64,000 nucleotides of DNA from Thiodiazotropha sp040793985 (lineage in GTDB: Bacteria; Pseudomonadota; Gammaproteobacteria; Chromatiales; Chromatiaceae), in NCBI GenBank assembly GCA_040793985.1, contig JBFNJI010000024.1:62001-126000 (forward strand). Direction: 5' to 3'. The notes below the pieces were generated by a model, which was not told the DNA's origin, searched no databases, and worked only from the letters and a program-made list of their open reading frames with translations. This document shows, one piece after another, positions 1-9,252 of the stretch. Each line of letters opens with the position of its first letter. Position 1 is the first letter of the stretch. Position numbers and translations under genes: made by a program.

Positions 1-509
1 CGCTGATTCAATAGTCGACGGTCGCTCTCCAACTGGGTCTCGCCCGGTCCGCGCAGCCCGATGCCGCCCTTCTGTCTCTCGAGGTGGGTCCAGCCCCTTA
101 CCAGGCGGGTGGAGAGGTGTTGCAGCTGGGCCAATTCCACTTGCAGCTTACCCTCAAAAGAGCGTGCCCGCTGACTGAAAATATCCAGAATCAAGCCGGT
201 TCGATCAACCACCCGACACTTAAACTCCCGTTCCAGATTTCGCTCCTGGCTGGGTGAAAGGGTATGGTCGAAGATCACCAGATCTGCTCCCTCAGCCGCG
301 ACCACCAGTCTGATCTCTTCAGCCTTACCCCGTCCGACAAACAATTTGGGATCTGGCTGTCGACGACTCCCCGAGATCAGGGAGACTATCTCAGCCCCAG
401 CTGAGATCGCTAAGTCACGAAACTCATCGATCTCATCCCGGTCCCTGGCCACACCCAGGTCGAGATGGACAAGAACGGCGCGTTCACCCGCTTTGGGACG
501 TTCGAACAT
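1..509 (-). CDS. hflX: GTPase HflX, N-terminal part (cut by window edge)
   Basis: Reading from an ATG at 509 toward base 1 gives 169 codons of HflX, a ribosome-binding GTPase that splits stalled or hibernating ribosomes. The N-terminal nucleotide-binding domain includes LFVGRGKAEEI and VIFDHTLSPSQERNLER. It is followed by the coiled region and the family signature GGIGLRGPGETQLESDRR. The GTPase domain lies beyond the window, so its G motifs cannot be checked. It is the last visible gene of the mutL-miaA-hfq-hflX run, 93 bp after hfq. I see no good Shine-Dalgarno at 509, so the start rests on protein similarity. The family assignment is firm. Confidence 0.95.
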   Translation of the reverse strand, partial: MFERPKAGERAVLVHLDLGVARDRDEIDEFRDLAISAGAEIVSLISGSRRQPDPKLFVGRGKAEEIRLVVAAEGADLVIFDHTLSPSQERNLEREFKCRVVDRTGLILDIFSQRARSFEGKLQVELAQLQHLSTRLVRGWTHLERQKGGIGLRGPGETQLESDRRLLNQ

Positions 510-602
510 ATTGGAACAGTGAGACTGGCTGGAAAGTGTCAGGCATGGCTAACGGGCATATCCTCTATGCGATAGGCCCGATAGCGAAGTGCGGGGAAAA
601 GG

Positions 603-872
603 CTAGAAATTACCACTGCTGGAGGGTGGTGCGGGTTCGTCACTCTGCCCATTACTGTGTTGAATGCGCACATTCCTCGCCGGAACAACCGTAGAAATGG
701 CATGCTTATAGACCATTTGACTGACACTGTTCTTCAAAAGCACCACAAACTGGTCAAAAGATTCAATCTGTCCCTGCAGTTTGATGCCGTTAACAAGAAA
801 AATCGAGACTGGGACACGTTCCTTCCGCAGTGCATTTAAAAAAGGGTCTTGTAGACTTTGCCCTTTAGACAT
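603..872 (-). CDS. hfq: RNA chaperone Hfq
   Basis: This 89-residue protein matches Hfq, the Sm-like hexamer that pairs small RNAs with mRNAs. It begins MSKGQSLQDPFLNALRKE, and the Sm1 region (VPVSIFLVNGIKLQGQIESF) and Sm2 region (VYKHAISTVVP) are intact. Distal-face and rim residues such as Q8, F42 and the YKHA segment are visible. The C-terminal tail is short (about 20 residues), as in many Pseudomonas-like Hfq proteins. The start has a strong AAGGAG eight bases upstream. The 173-bp AT-rich space before it, back to miaA, may hold its own promoter, but no single -10/-35 pair is convincing. Confidence 0.97.
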   Translation of the reverse strand: MSKGQSLQDPFLNALRKERVPVSIFLVNGIKLQGQIESFDQFVVLLKNSVSQMVYKHAISTVVPARNVRIQHSNGQSDEPAPPSSSGNF

Positions 873-1045
873 GGAGTTTCTCCTTATTGTGTTTCTATTT
901 TAGGCAGCGATATCAAGCGCAAGAAAATCTCTTGCGACAGTTAAACGGCCCACACGCGGAAGTGTAGCACAATGTTTTTTTTACCTAGTATTCAAAATTT
1001 CGATATCAACGGGAGAAAAATACTATCCGAACCAACCGCGAAAGG

Positions 1046-2014
1046 CTAGGCGGTGTCGCCAACTCCCGGTAAATGCTTCGAAATCAATCCCAAGGCCTGT
1101 TCAAGCACATCCCCCTCCTCGTCCAGCCAGTGGCATCTATCGCAGCTGCGCAACCAGGTAAATTGACGTTTCGCAAGCTGACGCGTGGCGATGATGCCCC
1201 GTTCGATCATCCCCTCGTATGTCAGCTCACCCAACAGATAACCGAGCATCTGGCGATAGCCTACGGCCCGCATCGAGGGCATGGCTGGAGTGATATTGCC
1301 CTGGCTCAGCAATCCCCTGACTTCCCTTTCCAGGCCCTGCTTCACCATTTCACGGAAACGCCGTTCGATGCGGTTGTGCAGGACTGTCCGGTCCGCGGGG
1401 GCGCGCACCAGCTTGAGTACCCTGTATGGAAAAGTATGACCAGCGCTACCCTGCTGAAGTTCAGTCAGGGTTTTTCCCGTAATCTCAATCACCTCCAGCG
1501 CACGCAGCACTCGTTGGGGGTCATTGGGGTGAATCCGTTCCCCGGCCTTCGGATCGAGATGTGACAGACGTTGGTGCAACTCCATCAAGCCCTCCCTCTG
1601 CAGCTCCCCCTCCAACCTGGCACGGACGCCTGGATCGGCTTCCGGTAAATCGGAAAGTCCCTCTTCGAGCGCCTTGAAATAGAGCATGGTGCCGCCAACC
1701 AACAGGGGCACACTGCCCGCCTCGCTTATCGCAGCCATCTCGGCAAGGGCATCTTCACGAAAGGCGGCTGCCGAATAGCTCTCCGAGGGATCCCTGATAT
1801 CGATCAAACGGTGAGGGGCAATCCTTAGCGTGGCATGATCCGGTTTTGCAGTGCCTATATCCATGCCCCGGTAGACGAGTGCCGAATCGACACTGATGAT
1901 CTGCAGCGGCAGTTGTTCGACCAACTCCACCGCGAGTTCGGTCTTACCCGAAGCCGTAGGCCCCATCAGAAAGATGGCAGGCGGCAGCCCCCGATCTCCA
2001 CCCTCGCACGCCAT
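1046..2014 (-). CDS. miaA: tRNA dimethylallyltransferase MiaA
   Basis: MiaA transfers the dimethylallyl group to N6 of A37 in tRNAs that read UNN codons. The P-loop GPTASGKT lies at residues 18-25. The substrate-binding stretch SVDSALVYRGMDIGTAKP and the HRLIDI segment follow, and the C-terminal half carries the QLAKRQFTWLR region typical of the family. Length (322 residues) is normal. The start lies one base from the mutL stop, so the two are almost certainly cotranscribed and translationally coupled. Gene order mutL-miaA-hfq is conserved in Gammaproteobacteria. Confidence 0.97.
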   Translation of the reverse strand: MACEGGDRGLPPAIFLMGPTASGKTELAVELVEQLPLQIISVDSALVYRGMDIGTAKPDHATLRIAPHRLIDIRDPSESYSAAAFREDALAEMAAISEAGSVPLLVGGTMLYFKALEEGLSDLPEADPGVRARLEGELQREGLMELHQRLSHLDPKAGERIHPNDPQRVLRALEVIEITGKTLTELQQGSAGHTFPYRVLKLVRAPADRTVLHNRIERRFREMVKQGLEREVRGLLSQGNITPAMPSMRAVGYRQMLGYLLGELTYEGMIERGIIATRQLAKRQFTWLRSCDRCHWLDEEGDVLEQALGLISKHLPGVGDTA

Positions 2015-2015
2015 A

Positions 2016-3791
2016 TCAGCGCCCGCGCAGGAAGAGCCGATCCAACTCGCTCAGGGTCAGCTGTACCCAGGTGGGTCTGCCGTGATTGCACTGGTCCGCC
2101 CTCTCCGTCCTCTCCATATCACGCAGCAGTGCGTTCATCTCATCCAGCTCGAGACGTCTGTTTGCTCTCACGGAGCCATGGCACGCCATGGTGGCCAGTA
2201 CCTTGTCGACCTCGACCTGCAAGCGGTCGCTAGCGCCATATTCCGCTAGATCGGATAGCAGGTCGCGCAACAGTTTCTCCGCATCGGCCCCCCGTAGCAG
2301 TGCCGGTATGGCACGGATCGCAAGGGAGTCGCGCCCGATACGGCTGACCTCTATGCCGATTCTGTTGAGCAGGGGCCGAGACTCCTCGACCCAATCGGCC
2401 TCCGCCGGACTGACCGCGACAGTCACCGGGACCAGGAGCGGCTGGCTGGTGATGCCGTCGCAACCATAGGTCTGCTTGAAACGCTCATATGTGATTCGCT
2501 CGTGGGCCGCATGCATGTCGACCAACACCAGACCCTCACTGTTCTGCGCCAGGATATAGACACCCTGAAGCTGTCCAAGGGCGAAGCCCAATGGAGGCGT
2601 ATCCGCTGTCTGCGCCGGCATCTGCTCCCTGTTTTGCTCATCTTCCAGGGGGCGTTGCGCGGCAAATGCAGCCCGATAGGCGGCGGGCCGTTCCGCCAGG
2701 CCCAACTTCATACCCTGCTGTAGCGGCAAGGCCGATGGTCGCTGATTTGCAAGGCCCGGGGGTTCGACTGCAGGCTCCCCGGTAGCCTGGTGGCGAGTCT
2801 GCGCCAGCAATCGGTGCAGGCCGCGATAGATGAAATCGTGGACCGAGCGGCTGTCGCGAAAACGCACTTCGTGTTTTGTCGGATGTACATTGACATCCAC
2901 CTTGCGTGGATCCAAATCGAGAAACAGCAGATAGGCCGGATGGCGGCCATGGTAGAGAACATCCTGATAGCCCTGGCGAACGGCGTGGGTCACCAGCTTG
3001 TCCCTGACCATACGCTGATTGACATAGAAATACTGCATGTCGGCCTGGGAACGGGAAAAGCTTGGTCTTGCCACCCAGCCACTGAGGCGCATCTCCCCGG
3101 CCTGTTCGTCGATGCCGAGGGCCTGATCGAGAAACTCCCGTCCAAGCAGTTCAACGATCCGCTGCTCCCTCCCTTTTTGGTCACTACAGGGCGGCAGAGA
3201 GAAGATGCGGCGTCGATTGTGGTGCAGCGCAAAGCCGACCTCGAAATTGGCTAGTGCCAAGCGCTGTAACAGTGAGCTGATGTGGTTGAACTCGGTCTTC
3301 TCCGTACGCAGAAACTTGCGTCTGGCCGGGGTATTGAAAAAGAGATCGCGGACCTCGACGCTGCTGCCTTGCGGGTGGGCGGCGGGCCTGATTTCCGAGA
3401 CATGGTCCGATCCATCTCCCGTCACTTCCCATGCCTCTTCGGCCTCCTGGTGGCGAGAGATCAGTCTAAGCCGGGAGACGGAACTGATACTGGGTAGCGC
3501 TTCACCCCTGAATCCCATGCTGCGTAGTGATTCCAGATCCCTGAATTCGCCGACCTTGCTGGTGGCGTGTCGGGAGAGTGCCAAGGTCAATTCCCGCTTT
3601 GCTATGCCGGCTCCGTCATCACGAACAAGCATGCGCTTTACCCCCCCCTGCTCCACCTCGATATCGATCTGCCGCGCCCCTGCATCGAGACTGTTCTCCA
3701 CCAGCTCCTTGATCACGGAAGCAGGTCGCTCCACCACTTCGCCGGCGGCGATCTGGTTGATCAGTTGCGGTGGCAGGATACGGATCGGCAT
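2016..3791 (-). CDS. mutL: DNA mismatch repair protein MutL
   Basis: MutL links mismatch recognition by MutS to strand removal. The N-terminal GHKL ATPase shows IAAGEVVERPASVIKELVEN, the DDGAGI motif and GFRGEALPSISSV. The C-terminal domain carries DMHAAHERITYE, which fits the metal-binding endonuclease motif DQHA-x2-E-x4-E with Gln replaced by Met, plus ACHGSVRA and CNHGRPTWVQL. MutH-dependent species such as E. coli lack these, so this protein is probably itself a nicking endonuclease, as shown for Neisseria and Pseudomonas MutL. The length of 591 residues is usual. It lies between the amidase and miaA on the same strand. Confidence 0.97.
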   Translation of the reverse strand: MPIRILPPQLINQIAAGEVVERPASVIKELVENSLDAGARQIDIEVEQGGVKRMLVRDDGAGIAKRELTLALSRHATSKVGEFRDLESLRSMGFRGEALPSISSVSRLRLISRHQEAEEAWEVTGDGSDHVSEIRPAAHPQGSSVEVRDLFFNTPARRKFLRTEKTEFNHISSLLQRLALANFEVGFALHHNRRRIFSLPPCSDQKGREQRIVELLGREFLDQALGIDEQAGEMRLSGWVARPSFSRSQADMQYFYVNQRMVRDKLVTHAVRQGYQDVLYHGRHPAYLLFLDLDPRKVDVNVHPTKHEVRFRDSRSVHDFIYRGLHRLLAQTRHQATGEPAVEPPGLANQRPSALPLQQGMKLGLAERPAAYRAAFAAQRPLEDEQNREQMPAQTADTPPLGFALGQLQGVYILAQNSEGLVLVDMHAAHERITYERFKQTYGCDGITSQPLLVPVTVAVSPAEADWVEESRPLLNRIGIEVSRIGRDSLAIRAIPALLRGADAEKLLRDLLSDLAEYGASDRLQVEVDKVLATMACHGSVRANRRLELDEMNALLRDMERTERADQCNHGRPTWVQLTLSELDRLFLRGR

Positions 3792-3893
3792 CTCAGGTGA
3801 TGGTCATTGTCGCAGGAGGCTGTTGTGACGGGTTATTGTGCCATCCAAGCCTAAGAGGGGCCATGGCCGGGTGAATTTATCTGGGAATGAGGA

Positions 3894-5210
3894 TCAACCG
3901 CCGGGTATCTGCAGCACCTGGCCAATGTGGATGGTATCGCCTTTCAACTCATTGGTTTTGCGCAACCGGCTGACACTGACCCGATAGCGATTGGCGATCG
4001 CGATCAGGGTGTCACCCCGGGTGATCACATGCTTGCGTGGTCGCTTCTTGGCCTGATTGGAGGCAAGCAGGGTGCCCGGCGGCGGCTGGTACTTGAAATA
4101 GTCGCGTATACCCTTCATCAGTGCCGTCGCCACCTTTTGCTGGTGTCTCTTGTCCCGCAGACGTTTCTCCTCGTCCGGATTGGAGATAAAGGCGGTCTCA
4201 ACCAGCATCGAGGGTATGTCGGGTGACTTCAAAACCACAAACCCCGCCTGCTGCACCTTTCGCTTGTGTGTCTTGCCAAGTTGCTTGAGCTGCTTAAACA
4301 CCCGGTCGGCGGCGGCTGAACTTGCCTGCAGCGTACCTATCTGGGAGAGGTCCAGCAGTACCGAGGCGAGCATGTCGTCCTTATCCTCGAGGGAGACACC
4401 GCCGACAAGATCGGCACTGTTCTCTCTTTCGGCCAGCCAGCGGGCAGCCTCGCTTGAGGCCCCCCTGCGCGACAGGGTGTATACCGAGGATCCCCTCACC
4501 CTGGGATCGTTAAAGGCGTCGGCATGGATCGAGACGAAGAGATCCGCCTGGTGCTGTCGCGCCTTGGCGATGCGCTTGCGCAGGCCTAGATAGTAGTCGC
4601 CATCGCGGATCAACACCCCGCGCATGCCCTTTTGCTGATTGATCAAGGCAACCAGCCTGCGTCCGATCGCCAATACCACATCCTTTTCGTAGGTGCCCTT
4701 GAGACCGCGGGCACCGGGATCCTCGCCTCCGTGGCCTGGATCAACGGCAACGACCACGTCCCGCTGACCCAGCCCCTTGGCTGTCTTCACCGGTTGTGAA
4801 GGACCTCTGACGGTGCCCTTGCCGTCATAGAGATCAATGACCAGGCGGTGACCGTACTCCCGGTTTGGCTTGAGGGAAAAACTCTTTGGCTTGACCGCGC
4901 TGTTGAGATCGAACACCACCCGCATATCCTTTTTGTTGCGCACTGCAGAACGCATTCCGCGGATGATCTTGTTCTCTTTCGTCGCATCGGGGAGATGTTC
5001 GGTGAGCGTGGTATTCTTCAGATCGAGCACCAGTCGATCGGGGGCCTGGAGGGTGAAGATCTTGTGACTGATCTGGCTGTTCGCATCGAACACCAGTCTC
5101 ACATGGTCGGGGGCAGACCAGATACGCAATCCGGTGATTTGAGACTGTTGCGCATAGAGAGGGAAGCTGCATAGCAAAGCGAGTAGCAGCAGTAGCCAAC
5201 TTTTCCTCAT
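3894..5210 (-). CDS. amiC: N-acetylmuramoyl-L-alanine amidase, AmiC type with LysM
   Basis: This is a periplasmic zinc amidase that cleaves septal peptidoglycan during cell separation. From the chosen ATG at 5210 it has a signal peptide (MRKSWLLLLLALLCSFPLYA) and an AMIN domain (about residues 20-115). The Amidase_3 catalytic domain has VVAVDPGHGGEDPGARG, FVSIHADAF and MLVETAFISNPDEE, which supply the zinc-binding His/Glu residues. A C-terminal LysM domain starts at HVITRGDTLIAIANRY. The frame stays open upstream to a TTG at 5261, with an in-frame ATG at 5243, but only the 5210 start gives a clean signal peptide. Calling it AmiC rather than AmiB is a convention. Confidence 0.93.
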   Translation of the reverse strand: MRKSWLLLLLALLCSFPLYAQQSQITGLRIWSAPDHVRLVFDANSQISHKIFTLQAPDRLVLDLKNTTLTEHLPDATKENKIIRGMRSAVRNKKDMRVVFDLNSAVKPKSFSLKPNREYGHRLVIDLYDGKGTVRGPSQPVKTAKGLGQRDVVVAVDPGHGGEDPGARGLKGTYEKDVVLAIGRRLVALINQQKGMRGVLIRDGDYYLGLRKRIAKARQHQADLFVSIHADAFNDPRVRGSSVYTLSRRGASSEAARWLAERENSADLVGGVSLEDKDDMLASVLLDLSQIGTLQASSAAADRVFKQLKQLGKTHKRKVQQAGFVVLKSPDIPSMLVETAFISNPDEEKRLRDKRHQQKVATALMKGIRDYFKYQPPPGTLLASNQAKKRPRKHVITRGDTLIAIANRYRVSVSRLRKTNELKGDTIHIGQVLQIPGG

Positions 5211-5314
5211 TTCCCCATGACCTTTGAATCCGAACAAATTCATCCTAAAAATAGCACGCAATGATCATTTTTCCAAGATTTTCTGTAAGATAGCCTGCTT
5301 TTCTTTTAAGAAAC

Positions 5315-5785
5315 TTAAACTTTCTCCAGGGCATCCTCAAGCAGCGGCAACATCTCCCTTCCCCGTTCCGTATCAGCCCTGAATCTGAGTCCACGCGCGG
5401 TATTCCGGTAGCTGATCTGGACCCGCAGGTCGGCTAGGGGCAACAGCCCCGCACCTTTTTCAGGCCACTCGACCAACAAAAGCGCATCCTCACTCAGTAG
5501 ATCCTCTATCCCAAGATAGTCCAGCTCCCTGGGATCGGAGAGTCGATAGAGATCGAAATGGTAGTAGGACCGCCCACCCAGTTCGTAGGGTTCGAGGAGT
5601 GTATAGGTCGGACTCTTGACCCTTCCCCGATAGCCCAGCTGCCTCAGAAAGCCCCTGACCAGGGTTGTCTTACCGGTCCCAAGCTCGCCCTCGAGATAGA
5701 CAATAAGGGGCGGTGCGCAGTTCAACGCCAGGCAACCGCCAACGGCCTCCTGCCGCGCCTCACCCTCGATTTCGATCTCAAACAT
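5315..5785 (-). CDS. tsaE: tRNA t6A biosynthesis ATPase TsaE
   Basis: TsaE is the small ATPase that works with TsaB and TsaD to put threonylcarbamoyl on A37 of ANN-decoding tRNAs. The 156-residue product has the Walker A GELGTGKTTLVRGFLRQLG, the switch-like SPTYTLLEPY and the YHFDLYRLSDPREL segment of the family. A longer open frame reaches 5947, but its extra 54 residues overlap nnr and are not TsaE-like. The ATG at 5785 gives the family length and overlaps the nnr stop by 8 bases. Order nnr-tsaE-amidase is the conserved gammaproteobacterial arrangement. Confidence 0.96.
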   Translation of the reverse strand: MFEIEIEGEARQEAVGGCLALNCAPPLIVYLEGELGTGKTTLVRGFLRQLGYRGRVKSPTYTLLEPYELGGRSYYHFDLYRLSDPRELDYLGIEDLLSEDALLLVEWPEKGAGLLPLADLRVQISYRNTARGLRFRADTERGREMLPLLEDALEKV

Positions 5786-7286
5786 CCTCACTTCCCCGGT
5801 TGAGAAGGGTTCGGATCTCGACCAGCAGGTCGCTGGCCAGGAGGCCGATTTCACCATCCAATGCCGCCCTGTCTCCTGCCGCGGCATGCAGACAGACACC
5901 GAGTTCGGCAGCCTCGCGAGGGGCATGACCCTGAGCCAGGAAGGCACCTATAATGCCGCTTAACAGGTCCCCGCTCCCGGCGCTTGCCATCCCGGGATTG
6001 CCATCGCTGCAGAGCGAGGGGGGTTGGGCCGAACCGTCCCTCACCAGGGTTCCCGCGCCTTTCAATACCACCACACCGCCAAAGCGCTGCTGCAGTGCTT
6101 CACTTGACGCGAAGCGATCACTCTCCACCTCGGTAGTGTCACAATCGAGGAGTCTGGAGGCCTCGCCGGGATGGGGGGTGAGAATCCAGTCATCCCTTCG
6201 TTGCGGCTGCTGTTTCAACCAATGGAGCCCGTCGGCATCGATAAGGGTGGGAAGCCGGTTGGTGTGGACAGCGCCGTAGACCATGGCTCCCCATTCTCTG
6301 CGTCCCAGGCCTGGACCGAGGACCAGGGCATCGGCCCGCCCTATCAACTCGTCAAGCTCTTCCGCAGCAGTAATCCCGTGCACCATCAGTTCCGGACGCC
6401 CCAGGTTGAGACACTGGGCATGATCCGGATGGGTTGCCAAGGTGACCAGCCCCGTGCCGCACCTGGCTGCGGCCTCGGCGGCCAGGCGCGCGGCTCCGGC
6501 ATAACCCCTGTCGCCGGCGATAACCAGCAGATGGCCGAAATCACCCTTGTGGGCAGAACGCCTGCGGGGAGCGACCATGACGGCTCGCTTGCGCCAATCG
6601 ATGCGTTTACAGGCAAGCATTTGATGGGCATAGACCCGTGCGGGTATCTCCAGGGCATGGAAAACGATCTCACCGCAGCAATCGGGCCCGTGTCCGGTAA
6701 ACATCCCCTGTTTCAGCCCAATAAAACTGATGCTGGCAGCCGCCTCGATGGCGCATCCCATAATCCGGCCGCTGTCGGCATGCAGCCCGGAGGGAATATC
6801 GATGGCGAAGACCTCCGCACGATGGCGGTTTATCGCATCGATGGCCGATGCCCAGTGACCGCTGACATCACGCTCTAGCCCGGTACCCAGGATGGCATCC
6901 ACGATGAGGTCGGGATTACCCAGCTTCTCGAAAGGTTCGATCGGATGCCCCAGTGCGCTCCAGGCTTCAGCCATGAGCAAGGCGTCACCCTTCAATTTCA
7001 GCGCATCCCCCAGCTGTGCCACCCGTACCCGCAGTCCGGCCTGACTGGCCAAGCGGGCAACCACGTAACCATCCCCCCCGTTGTTGCCCATGCCGCAGAC
7101 CACCAGGATTTCGGAGAGATCGGGCCATCGCTCTTGCATGAAACGATAGGCACAGCTGCCGGCACGTTCCATCAACTCCGCCCCCGGGATGTCGAACTCC
7201 TCGATGGCGAGGCGATCGAACTCCCTCACCTGATCGGCCCTGTAGAGGGCATAGGGCAGATCCTCGATATGTGGCATTACTCGCAT
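5778..7286 (-). CDS. nnr: Bifunctional NAD(P)HX epimerase/dehydratase Nnr
   Basis: This protein repairs hydrated NADH and NADPH. The N-terminal YjeF_N epimerase half (about residues 1-220) shows VVCGMGNNGGDGYVVARL, DAILGTGLERDVSG and DIPSGLHADSG. The C-terminal ribokinase-like ADP-dependent dehydratase half shows ADALVLGPGLGRREW, LTPHPGEASRLL and the catalytic GNPGMASAGSGDLLSG. Length (502 residues) is standard for the fused enzyme. An alternative ATG lies three codons in at 7277. It is the first gene of the minus-strand block and is divergent from queG, with 144 bp between. Confidence 0.96.
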   Translation of the reverse strand: MRVMPHIEDLPYALYRADQVREFDRLAIEEFDIPGAELMERAGSCAYRFMQERWPDLSEILVVCGMGNNGGDGYVVARLASQAGLRVRVAQLGDALKLKGDALLMAEAWSALGHPIEPFEKLGNPDLIVDAILGTGLERDVSGHWASAIDAINRHRAEVFAIDIPSGLHADSGRIMGCAIEAAASISFIGLKQGMFTGHGPDCCGEIVFHALEIPARVYAHQMLACKRIDWRKRAVMVAPRRRSAHKGDFGHLLVIAGDRGYAGAARLAAEAAARCGTGLVTLATHPDHAQCLNLGRPELMVHGITAAEELDELIGRADALVLGPGLGRREWGAMVYGAVHTNRLPTLIDADGLHWLKQQPQRRDDWILTPHPGEASRLLDCDTTEVESDRFASSEALQQRFGGVVVLKGAGTLVRDGSAQPPSLCSDGNPGMASAGSGDLLSGIIGAFLAQGHAPREAAELGVCLHAAAGDRAALDGEIGLLASDLLVEIRTLLNRGSEDV

Positions 7287-7430
7287 TCGGCAACTCTCAT
7301 GTTAGGGCCAACCATACCCTCTTGCCGATGTGGGTTCAAAATCTCTTCACGCTGACAGATAGGAGCACTTCGATAACTGAGTTATAGTGGCAATCCGATC
7401 CCAGCCAGCGACAGCCTTTCGCAACCATCG

Positions 7431-8525
7431 ATGCCGACGCAACAGCCATTGCAAAATGCTCAACTGGCAGAGTTGACCCGGAAGATAAAGTCATGGGCCC
7501 ACTCCCTGGGACTGAGTGCCATCGGAATCACCGACACTGACCTGAACACCGCGGAAGCCAGGCTCGAAACCTGGCTTGGTGAAGGGTACCAGGGTGAAAT
7601 GGCGTACATGGCAAGACACGGTACCAAACGTAGCCGCCCGGCGGAGCTTGAACCTGGTACCAGGTGCATCATATCGGCCAGATTGGACTACCTACCGGAA
7701 AGCGTGGAGCAATCCGAACGGAGCCTCGCCGATCCCCAGCTCGCCTTTGTCGCCCGCTATGCCCTGGGTCGCGACTACCACAAGGTGCTGCGCAAGCGAT
7801 TACAGCGACTGGTGGAGCTTATCCGTAGCGAGGTGGAGAACGCTGAATGCCGGGTGTTTGTCGACTCGGCGCCGGTGATGGAGAAACCCCTGGCGCAAAA
7901 GGCCGGATTGGGATGGATCGGCAAACACACCAACCTGATCGCCCGGGACGGTGGATCCTGGTTTTTCCTCGGGGAAATCTATACCAACCTGCCCCTGGTC
8001 TGCGATACCCCGGCCGTGGATCATTGCGGCGACTGCAGCGCCTGCATCCGCTGCTGTCCCACCCAGGCAATCGTCGCCCCTTACCAGCTCGACGCAAGGC
8101 GATGCATCTCCTATCTGACCATTGAACTCCATGGGTCAATCCCCGAAGCGCTCAGGCGCGACATGGGTAATCGGATATTTGGCTGCGACGACTGTATGCA
8201 GGTCTGTCCATGGAACCGTTTTGCCAAACTAACCCGGGAGCTCGACTTTCTCCCCCGCGCCAGCCTCGACAGTTCCACCCTGGTCACCCTATTCAACTGG
8301 GATGAAGCCACCTTTTTGAAGACAACCGAGGGTTCGGCGATCCGCCGTCTGGGCCATCTACGCTGGCTCAGGAACATCGCCGTCGCACTGGGCAATGCCC
8401 CTGGCAACGATAGGGTTGTGGCTGCCCTAAAGCGACGCCTGCAACACGAATCGCCCCTGGTCAGGGAACACGTGACATGGGCGTTGCAGCGGCACGAAAT
8501 GAACAAGTCAACCCCGGAAAAGTAA
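7431..8525 (+). CDS. queG: Epoxyqueuosine reductase QueG
   Basis: QueG is a cobalamin- and iron-sulfur-dependent enzyme that makes the last step of queuosine synthesis in tRNA. The cobalamin-binding N-terminal half includes GEMAYMARHG and VDSAPVMEKPLAQKAGLGWI. The ferredoxin-like part carries CGDCSACIRCCPTQAI and CDDCMQVCPWNRFA, which together supply eight cysteines for two [4Fe-4S] clusters. The C-terminal HEAT-like tail (RRLGHLRWLRNIAVALGNA) is present. Length (364 residues) is typical. It is transcribed away from nnr and ends 25 bp from the convergent orn. Confidence 0.97.
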   Translation: MPTQQPLQNAQLAELTRKIKSWAHSLGLSAIGITDTDLNTAEARLETWLGEGYQGEMAYMARHGTKRSRPAELEPGTRCIISARLDYLPESVEQSERSLADPQLAFVARYALGRDYHKVLRKRLQRLVELIRSEVENAECRVFVDSAPVMEKPLAQKAGLGWIGKHTNLIARDGGSWFFLGEIYTNLPLVCDTPAVDHCGDCSACIRCCPTQAIVAPYQLDARRCISYLTIELHGSIPEALRRDMGNRIFGCDDCMQVCPWNRFAKLTRELDFLPRASLDSSTLVTLFNWDEATFLKTTEGSAIRRLGHLRWLRNIAVALGNAPGNDRVVAALKRRLQHESPLVREHVTWALQRHEMNKSTPEK

Positions 8526-8549
8526 GCAGCCCTGGGCTCCGGACGACCC

Positions 8550-9098
8550 TCATGGGAGTCGCAGAAAATGATCCCGATAATAGCGCAGCTCAGCGATTGA
8601 ATCCCTGACATCGTCCAGGGCCAGGTGCTTTCCTTCCTTACTGAAACCCTCGCTCAGCGAAGGCGACCATCGGTTCACCAACTCCTTCAAGGTACTGACA
8701 TCAAGGTTTCTATAGTGAAAGAAGGCCTCGAGTTTCGGCATCAACCTGGCGAGAAAGCGCCGATCCTGACAAATCGAGTTACCGCACATGGGAGATGCAC
8801 CGGGAGGCAGGTAATTCTGCAAAAACTCCAGGGTTTCCGCTTCCGCCCTCGCGGCATCATACTCACTCCGTCTTACCCGATCGATCAAACCGGAGGCACC
8901 GTGTTGGCGCTGATTCCACTCGTCCATTGCATCCAGCCTCTGCTGGGGCTGATGAATCGCGAGCATTGGCCCTTCCGCGATGATACTGAGACGCATGTCG
9001 GTGACGATGGTTGCTATCTCGATAATTTCATCATTCTGGGGATCCAGCCCAGTCATTTCCAGGTCTATCCAAATCAGATTGGAGGCATCTACGGGCAT
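8550..9098 (-). CDS. orn: Oligoribonuclease
   Basis: Orn is the 3'-5' exonuclease that degrades two- to five-nucleotide RNAs, including pGpG from c-di-GMP turnover. The DEDDh fold is clear: LIWIDLEMTGLDP (first Asp and Glu), GNSICQDRRFLARLMP, and HLALDDVRDSIAELRYYR at the C-terminus with the catalytic His and Asp. Length (182 residues) is exact for the family. The ATG has AAGGAT upstream. Its pGpG role is relevant because the window also encodes a GGDEF/EAL protein at 59576 and a PilZ protein at 33686. Confidence 0.97.
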   Translation of the reverse strand: MPVDASNLIWIDLEMTGLDPQNDEIIEIATIVTDMRLSIIAEGPMLAIHQPQQRLDAMDEWNQRQHGASGLIDRVRRSEYDAARAEAETLEFLQNYLPPGASPMCGNSICQDRRFLARLMPKLEAFFHYRNLDVSTLKELVNRWSPSLSEGFSKEGKHLALDDVRDSIAELRYYRDHFLRLP

Positions 9099-9252
9099 CT
9101 TGTTATCCTTGTTAAGCGACAGCTGGCAGATTCTAGCAGGAAGTCGCCTCTCTCTGTATTCTAGGGTTCACTGGATGGACAGCGTGATTTTTTTCATTAA
9201 CCGGGATCTAACCTAGAGAATAGAGACCCAAATCAGGACCCAAATAGGATCG

